Below are positions 24,909 to 32,062 of a stretch of 64,000 nt of DNA, piece after piece (positions within the stretch are counted from its first letter, which is position 1; each line of letters begins with the position of its first letter). The translations under genes and the position numbers were made by a program. Under the pieces are notes generated by a model, which searched no databases, had not been told where the DNA came from, and saw only the letters and a list, made by a program, of their open reading frames with translations. This DNA is from DATJLY01 sp035604195 (lineage in GTDB: Bacteria; Pseudomonadota; Alphaproteobacteria; ATCC43930; CGMCC-115725). Where the stretch lies: the NCBI GenBank assembly GCA_035604195.1, contig DATNIY010000110.1, positions 1 to 64,000 of the forward strand, written 5' to 3'.

Positions 24909-25700
24909 TTACGCGCGCGCGATGATGAAGAGTCGGCGGAAGGGCAGCAGGGTTCGGCCATCGGCGCGGTGCCGATAGGCCGCGCGCAGCTTCATCGCAT
25001 AGGCGCGCTCGAAAGCCGCGGCAAGATCCGGCGGCAGCGCCTCCAGCAACGGCCTGAGCGCCGTGCCGCGCACCCATTCGAGCACAGCGTCCTCGCCCTC
25101 AAGCTGGTGCAAATACTCGGTCTCCCACAGCTCGATGCCGCCCGCGGCGAGCGGCGCCAACAGATCGTAATAGAATTCGGGCGGCTGCGCCGGATCGGGC
25201 CGCAGCATCGACTGCAGCTCCGGGCTCGCAGATGCGCGCAGCAGCGGCGCCCACTTCCCGTCCTCCGCCGTCGCTCGCAGCAGGGCGTGCGAGGGCGCGG
25301 CGAAGTTGCGCGGCATCTGCACGGCCAAGGTCCCGCCGGCGACGAGTTGGCGCAGCAAATGGGGAAAGAGACGCTCGTGCCGATCGAGCCAATGCAAGGT
25401 CGCATTCGAGAAGATGAGCGCGCCCTGCTCTGGCGCCGACCAGGCTGCAATGTCCCCTTCGCGCCATTGGATCGCCGAGGGCTGGGCCGCCGCCTCTGCC
25501 AGCATCTGCGGCGATTTGTCGATCGCAGCGATCGCCCGGTCGGGCCAGCGCTCGGCCATTGCCCGCGCATGATTCCCGGTGCCGCAGCCGAGCTCGTAGA
25601 GCGGCCCCGCCGGCAGCTCTCCCACTTGCGCCAGAAGGTCGAAGCCAGGGCGCAGGCGCTCGCCGGAGAATTTCAGATACTGTCGCGGGTCCCATGCCAT
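24909..25700 (-). CDS. Trans-aconitate 2-methyltransferase-like SAM-dependent methyltransferase
   Basis: This 263-residue class I methyltransferase begins MAWDPRQYLKFSGERLRPGF, the typical Tam opening, with SAM motif I LYELGCGTGNHARAMAERWP, motif II AIDKSPQML and IFSNATLHWL downstream. Tam methylates trans-aconitate, a by-product that inhibits aconitase. The N-terminal signature and length support a Tam-type enzyme, but substrate is not proven by sequence. The true start is ATG 25700; the longer frame has an unrelated Arg/Ser-rich lead. Confidence 0.85.
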   Translation of the reverse strand: MAWDPRQYLKFSGERLRPGFDLLAQVGELPAGPLYELGCGTGNHARAMAERWPDRAIAAIDKSPQMLAEAAAQPSAIQWREGDIAAWSAPEQGALIFSNATLHWLDRHERLFPHLLRQLVAGGTLAVQMPRNFAAPSHALLRATAEDGKWAPLLRASASPELQSMLRPDPAQPPEFYYDLLAPLAAGGIELWETEYLHQLEGEDAVLEWVRGTALRPLLEALPPDLAAAFERAYAMKLRAAYRHRADGRTLLPFRRLFIIARA

Positions 25701-25907
25701 GATCCAGCTTCCATCCTGCGCCCCGGTTATATCAGCCCGCTTCGAGCGAGGAATTGCGATTCCGTCCGGACACGCCGACGTCAACGGCGGGGATTAAACA
25801 TATAGATACTGTGCAATAAATTATTCTTGCATTGTGGAGTCGTAGAATTTGGCCTAATCTAAACTCGGGCTCGGCGCCAGAGGTGCGCTCGGCAAGGAGA
25901 TCTCGAC

Positions 25908-26603
25908 ATGCTGCCGCTCGTTCTCGACGTGTCGCGGCTTCGGCTGCTGCTTCTCGGCGGCGGCGAAGCGGCGCTGCGCCGTCTCCAACTCTTGGAAGAG
26001 GCGGGGGCACGCGATGTCGCGGTATTTGCCGCTGCGCCGACTGCGCAGCTTGCCGCCGCCGCCGGCGCAAGGCTGCGGCGCCGCTGGCCCTCGGCCGAGG
26101 AGTTGGCTGCGGCGCAGCTCGTCTTCATTGTCGGTATTCCGGCGCCGCACTGCGAGGGCTTGGCGCGCGCGGCGCGCGAAGCGGGCGCGATCGTCCACAT
26201 CGAGGACCTGCCGCTGCTCTCCGATGCGCATGCGCCGGCGGTGCTGCGCCGCGGCGACCTCACCATCGCCGTCTCGACCGGCGGCGCGAGCCCGACGCTC
26301 GCGGTTCAGATCAAGCAATTCCTCGCGCGGCTCTTCGGTCCGGAATGGCAGGCGCGCCTCGAGCAGATGTCGGCGCGGCGCCGCTCGTGGCGCGCGGCCG
26401 GCGCCGACGCCGCAACGATCGCGCAATGGACCGAGGAATGGCTCGGCCGCGAGGGTTGGCTCGACGGCGCGACGCCGCCGCGACCGCGCCGCGCCGGCAG
26501 GCGCTGGTTTGTTCGGACGGAGGGTGGTGCTAAGCTGGCCTCAGCCTGCTCGGCGCCGGTCCTCGGCCGCGAGGGTCCGCGACCGGCCGAGCACGGAGTC
26601 TAG
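25908..26603 (+). CDS. Siroheme synthase-type precorrin-2 dehydrogenase/ferrochelatase (CysG N-terminal type)
   Basis: The 231-residue protein corresponds to the CysG-B half: an N-terminal NAD-binding Rossmann fold (LRLLLLGGGEAALRRLQLL), then VHIEDLPLLSDAHAPAV and the conserved LTIAVSTGGASPTLAVQIK. It converts precorrin-2 to siroheme, the cofactor of sulfite/nitrite reductase encoded 1.8 kb downstream. The methyltransferase half of CysG is absent and would be supplied elsewhere. AAGGAGA lies 7 bases before the ATG. The last 30 residues (after RRWFVRTEG) look unconserved. Confidence 0.87.
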   Translation: MLPLVLDVSRLRLLLLGGGEAALRRLQLLEEAGARDVAVFAAAPTAQLAAAAGARLRRRWPSAEELAAAQLVFIVGIPAPHCEGLARAAREAGAIVHIEDLPLLSDAHAPAVLRRGDLTIAVSTGGASPTLAVQIKQFLARLFGPEWQARLEQMSARRRSWRAAGADAATIAQWTEEWLGREGWLDGATPPRPRRAGRRWFVRTEGGAKLASACSAPVLGREGPRPAEHGV

Positions 26604-26630
26604 AGATAACAATCACGACGGAGGTCAGCC

Positions 26631-27287
26631 ATGACGCTGCAGATTGACGATGTCGCGCCGGATTTCGAGGCGGAGACCACGCAAGGGCACATCCGCTTTC
26701 ACGACTGGATCGGCAATTCCTGGGCCGTGCTGTTCTCGCACCCCAAGGATTTCACGCCGGTCTGCACCACCGAACTCGGCTACGTCGCCAAGATCAAGCC
26801 CGAGTTCGACAAGCGCAACACCAAGATCATCGGGCTCAGCGTCGACCCCGTCGGTGACCACGAGAAGTGGGCGAGGGATATCAAGGAAACGCAAGGCTTC
26901 GCCCCGAACTATCCGATGATCGGCGATCCCGATCTGAAGATCTCGAAGCTCTACGGCATGCTGCCGGCCGGCGCTTCGGGCGACGTGTCGAAGCGCACCG
27001 CGGCCGACAACCGCACCGTGCGCAACGTCTTCGTCATCGGGCCGGACAAGAAGATCAAATTGATCCTGGTCTATCCCATGACCACCGGGCGCAATTTCGA
27101 CGAGGTGATTCGCGTCCTCGATTCGATGCAGCTGACGGCAAAGCACAAGGTCGCGACGCCGGTCAATTGGCGGCAGGGCGAGGATGTCATCATCGCGGGT
27201 TCGGTCTCCGACGAGGAAGCCAAGAAGACCTATCCCAAGGGCTGGAAGGCGCCGCGACCCTATCTCCGCATCGTGCCGCAGCCCTGA
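26631..27287 (+). CDS. 1-Cys peroxiredoxin (Prx6 type)
   Basis: This 218-residue thioredoxin-fold peroxidase has the active-site motif HPKDFTPVCTTEL with the peroxidatic Cys near residue 46, the active-site Arg in TAADNRTVRNVFVI, and the long Prx6-type C-terminal domain (VNWRQGEDVIIAG). I see no obvious second resolving Cys, so it is 1-Cys. It reduces peroxides with a thiol or ascorbate donor. It sits 27 bases after the siroheme gene and ends in a strong terminator, so the two probably form one transcript, linking peroxide defence with sulfur assimilation. Confidence 0.93.
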   Translation: MTLQIDDVAPDFEAETTQGHIRFHDWIGNSWAVLFSHPKDFTPVCTTELGYVAKIKPEFDKRNTKIIGLSVDPVGDHEKWARDIKETQGFAPNYPMIGDPDLKISKLYGMLPAGASGDVSKRTAADNRTVRNVFVIGPDKKIKLILVYPMTTGRNFDEVIRVLDSMQLTAKHKVATPVNWRQGEDVIIAGSVSDEEAKKTYPKGWKAPRPYLRIVPQP

Positions 27288-27311
27288 ACGTCGATCCTGA
27301 GCCGAAAACAG

Positions 27312-27338
27312 CGGCCGGCCTCGCGCCGGCCGTTTTTT
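27312..27338 (+). terminator. Rho-independent terminator after the peroxiredoxin gene
   Basis: CGGCCGGC and GCCGGCCG form an 8-bp perfect stem around CTCGC, followed by six T. It separates the siroheme-peroxiredoxin pair from the sulfite reductase operon. Confidence 0.85.
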
Positions 27339-27384
27339 CGTGGGCGCGGCCATAATAACAAATAAAACGAGTATAATTCAGTAA

Positions 27385-27413
27385 TTGACAAGAATGAAAA
27401 TGTGTATTAGATA
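27385..27413 (+). promoter_or_regulatory. Candidate promoter of the sulfite reductase operon
   Basis: Within an unusually AT-rich stretch (27351-27420) a perfect TTGACA at 27385-27390 is followed after 17 bases by TAGATA. It lies about 25 bases upstream of the DUF2849 start and just beyond the preceding terminator. The -10 box is weak, so the exact position is uncertain. Confidence 0.45.
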
Positions 27414-27435
27414 TGAACCACGGAAGCGAGGATTT

Positions 27436-27711
27436 ATGGCGCAGAGCGGGCCAGTGCGATTGGTGACCGGGAATCGGTTGCGCGACGGCGTGCCGGTCTA
27501 TTACGCCGGCCCCGGCCGCTGGTCGCCGGCGATCGCCGACGCGCGCCTCCTCGCGGAGGAAGCCGCCGCGGCGGCGCTTGCCGCACTCGAGGCCGAGACG
27601 CTGCCGCGTCCTGTGGTGGCGCCTTATCTCATCGACGCAGAAATCGCGTCCGACCGCATCCGTCCGGCGAGTCTGCGCGAGCGGATTCGTGCCTTCGGTC
27701 CCACCGTCTGA
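27436..27711 (+). CDS. DUF2849 protein of the sulfite reductase operon
   Basis: This small 91-residue protein, MAQSGPVRLVTGNRLRDGVP then VYYAGPGRWSPAIADARLL, belongs to DUF2849, which in alphaproteobacteria sits directly before cysI. The function is unknown; the gene association suggests an accessory role in assimilatory sulfite reduction. The start at ATG 27436 has GAGGA close upstream; a TTG at 27385 is in frame but coincides with the predicted -35 box. The cysI start follows 20 bases after the stop. Confidence 0.85.
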   Translation: MAQSGPVRLVTGNRLRDGVPVYYAGPGRWSPAIADARLLAEEAAAAALAALEAETLPRPVVAPYLIDAEIASDRIRPASLRERIRAFGPTV

Positions 27712-27731
27712 TCGCGGGATCGGAGACGCCC

Positions 27732-29411
27732 TTGTACCGCTACGACGCCTTTGACCAGCGCTTCCTCGAGGAGCGCGTCGCGCAATACCGCGACCAGGTC
27801 CGCCGCCGCCTCGCCGGGCAATTGTCGGAAGAGGAGTTCAAGCCGCTGCGGCTGATGAATGGCCTTTATCTGCAGCTCCACGCCTACATGCTCCGAATTG
27901 CCATTCCCTACGGCACGCTCGCGCCGGAACAAATGCGCATGCTCGCCCATGTCGCGCGCCGCTACGACAAGGGCTGGGGCCATTTCACGACGCGCACCAA
28001 TTGCCAATTCAATTGGATCAAGCTCGAGGAGACGCCGGACATTCTGGCCGATCTCGCCACCGTCCAGCTTCATGCGATCCAGACGAGCGGCAATTCCTTC
28101 CGCAACACCACCGCCGATCCCTGGGCGGGCGCCGCAGCCGACGAGATCGAGGACCCGCGGCCCTATTGCGAGATCATCCGGCAATGGTCGACCTTGCATC
28201 CGGAATTCTCCTTCCTGCCGCGCAAGTTCAAGATCGCGGTCTCCGCCGCCAAGGAAGCCGACCGCGCCGCCGTGAAGGTGCATGACATCGGCCTCTATCT
28301 GCGCCGCGACGAGGCCGGCGATGTCGGGTTCGAGGTGCTGGTCGGCGGCGGGCTCGGGCGCACGCCGATTCTGGCGGAGACCGTGCGCGACTTCCTGCCG
28401 AAGCGGCACTTGCTGTCCTATCTCGAGGCCATTCTGCGCGTCTACAATCAGCATGGCAGGCGCGACAACCTCTACAAATCGCGCATCAAGATCCTGGTCC
28501 AGCATCTCGGCGTCGCCCGCATGCGCGAGGCGGTCGAGGCGGAATGGGCGGCTATTGACAAAGCGGCGCTGGCGCTTACGGACGACACCATCGCCGATTT
28601 CGCCCGCCATTTCGCGCCGCCCGATCTGGCGCCTGTTCCCGAGGCGGATGCGGCATTCGCGGCGGCGCTTGCGAGCGACAAGCAATTCGCCCGCTGGGTC
28701 GAGCACAACACGGCGCGGCACAAGGTGCCCGGTCATGCCATCGTCACCCTCTCGCTCAAGCCCTATGGCCGCCCGCCCGGCGATTGCACGGCGGAGCAGA
28801 TGGATCTCGTCGCCGATCTCGCCGAGGACTATTCCCAATGCGAGATCCGGCTTACGCACGAGCAGAACATCGTCCTGCCGCATGTCTGCCGCAGCGATCT
28901 ATGGGCGCTGTGGTGTCGGCTCGGGCCGGCGGGGCTCGCGACAGCCAATATCGGGCTCGTCACCGACATCATCGCCTGCCCTGGCCTCGACTATTGCAGC
29001 CTTGCCAGTGCCCGCTCGATTCCGATCGCCGAGCGGCTGAGCCGACATCTCGCCGCGCGCGAAGACGATATCGGCGAGCTCAAGATCAAGATCTCCGGCT
29101 GTATCAACGCCTGCGGCCATCACCATGTCGGCCATATCGGCATTCTCGGCGTCGACAAGAACGGCGAGGAGTTCTACCAGATCACCCTAGGCGGCAGCGC
29201 CGATCAGGATGCGGCGCTAGGCTCTATCATCGGCCCGGCGGTGCCGAGCGCCGAAGTGACGAACGCGATCGACCGGCTGATAGAAGTCTATCTTTCCCAA
29301 CGCGTGGCGGGTGAACGCTTCAATGACACCTATCGCCGCATCGGCGCGGCGCCCTTCAAGGCGGCGCTCTACGCGCCGCGGCCCGCGCGGGAGCCGGCCT
29401 ATGCTGCTTGA
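27732..29411 (+). CDS. cysI: Sulfite reductase hemoprotein (nitrite/sulfite reductase family)
   Basis: This 559-residue siroheme and [4Fe-4S] enzyme reduces sulfite to sulfide. It has two ferredoxin-like half-domains and the siroheme/cluster repeats. The four cluster cysteines are visible as CPGLDYC and SGCINACGHHH (C-x5-C and C-x3-C), and TRTNCQFNWIK lies in the N-terminal half. It starts at TTG 27732 with GGAGA 6 bases upstream. The context (siroheme synthesis upstream, DUF2849 and DUF934 flanking) marks the assimilatory sulfite rather than the nitrite enzyme. The diflavin subunit CysJ is absent, so ferredoxin is a likely electron donor. Confidence 0.92.
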   Translation: MYRYDAFDQRFLEERVAQYRDQVRRRLAGQLSEEEFKPLRLMNGLYLQLHAYMLRIAIPYGTLAPEQMRMLAHVARRYDKGWGHFTTRTNCQFNWIKLEETPDILADLATVQLHAIQTSGNSFRNTTADPWAGAAADEIEDPRPYCEIIRQWSTLHPEFSFLPRKFKIAVSAAKEADRAAVKVHDIGLYLRRDEAGDVGFEVLVGGGLGRTPILAETVRDFLPKRHLLSYLEAILRVYNQHGRRDNLYKSRIKILVQHLGVARMREAVEAEWAAIDKAALALTDDTIADFARHFAPPDLAPVPEADAAFAAALASDKQFARWVEHNTARHKVPGHAIVTLSLKPYGRPPGDCTAEQMDLVADLAEDYSQCEIRLTHEQNIVLPHVCRSDLWALWCRLGPAGLATANIGLVTDIIACPGLDYCSLASARSIPIAERLSRHLAAREDDIGELKIKISGCINACGHHHVGHIGILGVDKNGEEFYQITLGGSADQDAALGSIIGPAVPSAEVTNAIDRLIEVYLSQRVAGERFNDTYRRIGAAPFKAALYAPRPAREPAYAA

Positions 29412-29892
29412 AGCCGGCGCGTTCTGTGCCGATCGCTGGCGCCATCTCGGCGACGACGAGGCGGTGCCGGAAGACGAGACGGTGACGGTGTCGTATGCCC
29501 GCTGGACGCGCGAGCGCGCGGCGCTCACCCGGCGCAATGCCCCATTGGGCCTGCGGCTGCCCAACGACGTCGCGCCCTTGGTGCTCGGCGAGGACGTCCA
29601 TCGCTTCGCCGTCATCGTGCTGGACTTCCCGCGCTTCACCGACGGGCGCGCCTATTCGCAGGCGCGGCTCTTGCGCGGCCGGCTCGGCTATCGCGGCAGC
29701 TTGCGCGCCGCCGGCAATGTGCTGCGCGACCAGCTCCTGTTCATGCGGCGCTGCGGCTTCGATTCCTTCGAGGTCGGCGAGCGCGCCGTGGCCGAGAATT
29801 GGCTCGCCGCCTTCGACGAGCTCGATGTCTTCTTCCAGCCCGGCGAAGATCGGATGCCCTGGGTCCTGCGCCAGCGCCGCGCCGTCGCCTGA
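29401..29892 (+). CDS. DUF934 protein, probable sulfite-reduction accessory factor
   Basis: This 163-residue DUF934 protein contains APLGLRLPNDVAPLVLGEDV, then FPRFTDGRAYSQARLLRGRL and the C-terminal RCGFDSFEV, all hallmarks of the family. DUF934 proteins are encoded with cysI throughout alpha- and betaproteobacteria, and a role as electron-transfer or assembly partner of sulfite reductase has been proposed, without biochemical proof that I know of. The ATG at 29401 lies inside cysI (11-base overlap), so translation is probably coupled. The longer frame starting at 29311 is cysI in another frame. Confidence 0.88.
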   Translation: MLLEAGAFCADRWRHLGDDEAVPEDETVTVSYARWTRERAALTRRNAPLGLRLPNDVAPLVLGEDVHRFAVIVLDFPRFTDGRAYSQARLLRGRLGYRGSLRAAGNVLRDQLLFMRRCGFDSFEVGERAVAENWLAAFDELDVFFQPGEDRMPWVLRQRRAVA

Positions 29893-29909
29893 TCGGACCG
29901 CCCGCGCAA

Positions 29910-29953
29910 TTTACGCTTATTTAAGCTCGTAATGCTTTTACGCTTATTTAAGC
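29910..29953 (+). repeat. Two 17-bp direct repeats, each with an inverted repeat
   Basis: TTTACGCTTATTTAAGC occurs at 29910-29926 and, identically, at 29937-29953. Start-to-start spacing is 27 bases. Each copy contains the symmetric GCTTA-TT-TAAGC. The region is AT-rich in a GC-rich genome and lies 18 bases after the DUF934 stop, upstream of no plus-strand gene for 1.4 kb. A paired protein-binding site or the core of a small mobile or plasmid-like element is possible. Confidence 0.6.
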
Positions 29954-30063
29954 CGGAGGCCCTACAGTCCGGCTCACTAGGTCGGGAAATTCGCTAGTCC
30001 TCAGTCTCCTCTAGAGGCCCTATCGCGTTCGCCGCCGCCCATATTCGGTGTCGCGCGCGAAGG

Positions 30064-30106
30064 TCGCGGCCGGCGGCGGTATCCCCCTCAACCGCCCCGG
30101 CCGCGA
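30064..30106. terminator. Long hairpin between convergent genes
   Basis: TCGCGGCCGG (30064-30073) pairs with CCGGCCGCGA (30097-30106), and GGCGGT with ACCGCC inside it, leaving one bulged base and a 10-base loop. It lies between the convergent DUF934 and thpR genes and has no U-run on either strand, so intrinsic termination is uncertain. Confidence 0.4.
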
Positions 30107-30127
30107 TCCGCCTCGCCGGCCTGCCGC

Positions 30128-30652
30128 TCAGCGCAGCGCATAATCCGCCTGATCCTCATAGATCGCGCCGCTCTTGGTGAGATAGCTCGCGACCAGGCTG
30201 AAGCGCTCGACCGCGAAAGCCTCGCTGCGGAACAGCGCATGCTCGGCGAGGAAGGCCTGGAGCCGCGACTCGGCCGCGTTCTTGAGGCGGGCGAGAGTGA
30301 CATGAGGTGCATAGCGCCGCGCCTCGGGCTCGAGACCGAGACGAACGAGTGCGCTTTCGACGCGGTCGCGGAGATGGAAGAGCGTCGGGCTGCGCTCGAC
30401 GCCGACCCAGAGCATGCGCGTGCCGAAGTGGCCGACGCTGGCGAGCGCGAGGTCGAATCGCGGCGCGCGGATTTGCGCCAAAGCGGCGTCGATGTCGCTG
30501 GCGGTGCCTTCGTCGACCTCGCCGATGAAGCGCAAGGTCAGATGCAGATTGCCGGCATCGACCCAGCGCGCGCCCGGCACGCCGGCGCAGATCAGCGACA
30601 GACCTAGCTTGATCTCGGGCGGCAGTTCGATGCCGACGAAGAGGCGCAGCAT
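30128..30652 (-). CDS. thpR: RNA 2',3'-cyclic phosphodiesterase ThpR (LigT)
   Basis: This 174-residue 2H phosphoesterase has both catalytic HxTx motifs, HLTLRFIGEV in the first half and HVTLARLKNA in the second, in the normal LigT spacing. It hydrolyses 2',3'-cyclic phosphate ends of RNA to 2'-phosphate, and related enzymes show weak RNA ligase activity. The start MLRLFVGIELPPEIK is typical of the family and lies 8 bases after the esterase stop, so the two genes are probably co-transcribed. Confidence 0.92.
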   Translation of the reverse strand: MLRLFVGIELPPEIKLGLSLICAGVPGARWVDAGNLHLTLRFIGEVDEGTASDIDAALAQIRAPRFDLALASVGHFGTRMLWVGVERSPTLFHLRDRVESALVRLGLEPEARRYAPHVTLARLKNAAESRLQAFLAEHALFRSEAFAVERFSLVASYLTKSGAIYEDQADYALR

Positions 30653-30660
30653 GGCCCGCC

Positions 30661-31338
30661 TCAGCCTCGTCCTTCTCCCTGCGCGAGCCAGCGCTCGACC
30701 GCCGGCGCCAGGCGCTCGACGATGATATCGACGCCCTTGGCGTTGGGATGAAGCCCGTCGCCCTGGGTGAGCTTGGGGTCGAGCGCCACGCCGTCGAGGA
30801 AGAAGGGATAGAGCGGCACCTGCCATTTCGCCGCGAGCTTGGGGTAGATTGCATCGAAGGACCGGTCATAGTCGCGACCCCAATTGGCCGGCGCTTGCAT
30901 GCCCAGGAGCATGACCTTGACCTGCGCCGCCTTGAGCCGCGCCAGGATGCGGTCGAGATTGGCATAAGCCTGCTGCGGGTCGAGGCCGCGCAGCGCATCA
31001 TTGGCGCCGAGTTCCACGAGGACGTAGTCGGGCTTGTCGCCGAGCGACCAGTCGAGCCGGGCCAGCGCGCCAGCCGTGGTATCGCCGGAGACTCCGGCGT
31101 TGATGATCTGCGCCGCGACGCCGTCGGCGCGCAGCCTGGCCTCGAGCCGCGCCGGGAAGGTCTCCTCGGGCGGCAAGCCATAGCCGGATGTCAGGCTGTC
31201 GCCAAAGGCGAGCACGCGCACGGGCCGCGCTTCGGCGGCGGCGGCAAGCCCGAGCGCGAGAAGCGCGGCCGCGGCGCAGTTGACAAGCGCACGCCAGCCG
31301 CCATATCCGGCCAGCCCCTGCGCAACAAGAGGGCGCAT
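30661..31338 (-). CDS. Arylesterase / lysophospholipase L1-like GDSL hydrolase (TesA type)
   Basis: This 225-residue SGNH hydrolase has block I ALGDS-like VLAFGDSLTSGYGLPPEETF (nucleophile Ser in GDS), block II Gly in NAGVSGDTTAGAL, block III LGANDALRG and block V DGLHPNAKG with the catalytic Asp-x-x-His. A Sec-type export segment (VNCAAAALLALGLAAAAEA) points to the periplasm. GGGAGGGG lies just upstream of the ATG. It is divergent from the YbbA-like ATPase gene, the same arrangement as E. coli tesA and ybbAP, and the two start codons overlap within GCATGC. Confidence 0.9.
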   Translation of the reverse strand: MRPLVAQGLAGYGGWRALVNCAAAALLALGLAAAAEARPVRVLAFGDSLTSGYGLPPEETFPARLEARLRADGVAAQIINAGVSGDTTAGALARLDWSLGDKPDYVLVELGANDALRGLDPQQAYANLDRILARLKAAQVKVMLLGMQAPANWGRDYDRSFDAIYPKLAAKWQVPLYPFFLDGVALDPKLTQGDGLHPNAKGVDIIVERLAPAVERWLAQGEGRG

Positions 31339-32059
31339 GCCCCTCCCTTCCGATAGTCCCATCGTCCTCGTCGAGGATTTGCATCTCACACTGGCGAGTG
31401 CGGCCGGGGCCGTCAACGTCCTGCGCGGCATTTCCCTGCGCATCGAAGCCGGCGAGTCGGTGGGGTTGGTCGGGCCTTCGGGCTCGGGCAAATCGACCTT
31501 GATGATGGTGCTCGGCGGACTCGAGCGGCCGAGCGCCGGACGAGTCCAGATCGCGGGTTTGGATCTCGGCCGGCTCGACGAGGATGCGCTCGCCCGCCTC
31601 CGGCGCGACGCCATCGGCATCGTCTTCCAATCCTTCCATCTGGTGCCGACCATGACGGCGCTCGAGAACGTCGCCATGCCCCTGGAATTCGCCGGCCGCG
31701 CCGACGCCTTCGCGCGCGCCCGCGCCGGGCTCGAGGAAGTCGGGCTCGGCCAGCGCCTCCTCCATTATCCGGCGCAGCTTTCGGGCGGCGAGCAGCAGCG
31801 CGTCGCCATCGCCCGCGCCTTCATCGCCGCGCCCAAGCTGCTGCTCGCCGACGAGCCGACCGGCAATCTCGACGGCGCCACCGGTCAGCTCGTCATCGAT
31901 CTCCTTTTCCGGCTGCGCGCCGAGCGCGGCACGACGCTCTTGCTCATCACGCATGACCACGCGCTCGCCTCCCGCTGCGGGCGCATCGTCGCTCTCGCCG
32001 ACGGCAGAATCGCCGAAGACAGCGCGGCCGCCGGCCTCGCCCGGCTGGGCCGCGGCTGA
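31337..32059 (+). CDS. ABC transporter ATP-binding protein, YbbA/LolD type
   Basis: This 240-residue ATPase has Walker A GPSGSGKST, Q-loop VFQSFHLVPTMTALENV, signature LSGGEQQRVAIARAF, Walker B LLLADEPTGNLD and the H-loop LLITHDH. The VFQSFHLVPTMTALENV wording is characteristic of the MacB/LolD/YbbA branch that works with FtsX-type permeases. The permease gene follows 3 bases after the stop. The likely start ATG 31337 overlaps the start of the divergent arylesterase; the ribosome-binding site (AGAGGG) is very close. Confidence 0.9.
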   Translation: MPLPSDSPIVLVEDLHLTLASAAGAVNVLRGISLRIEAGESVGLVGPSGSGKSTLMMVLGGLERPSAGRVQIAGLDLGRLDEDALARLRRDAIGIVFQSFHLVPTMTALENVAMPLEFAGRADAFARARAGLEEVGLGQRLLHYPAQLSGGEQQRVAIARAFIAAPKLLLADEPTGNLDGATGQLVIDLLFRLRAERGTTLLLITHDHALASRCGRIVALADGRIAEDSAAAGLARLGRG

Positions 32060-32062
32060 GCG

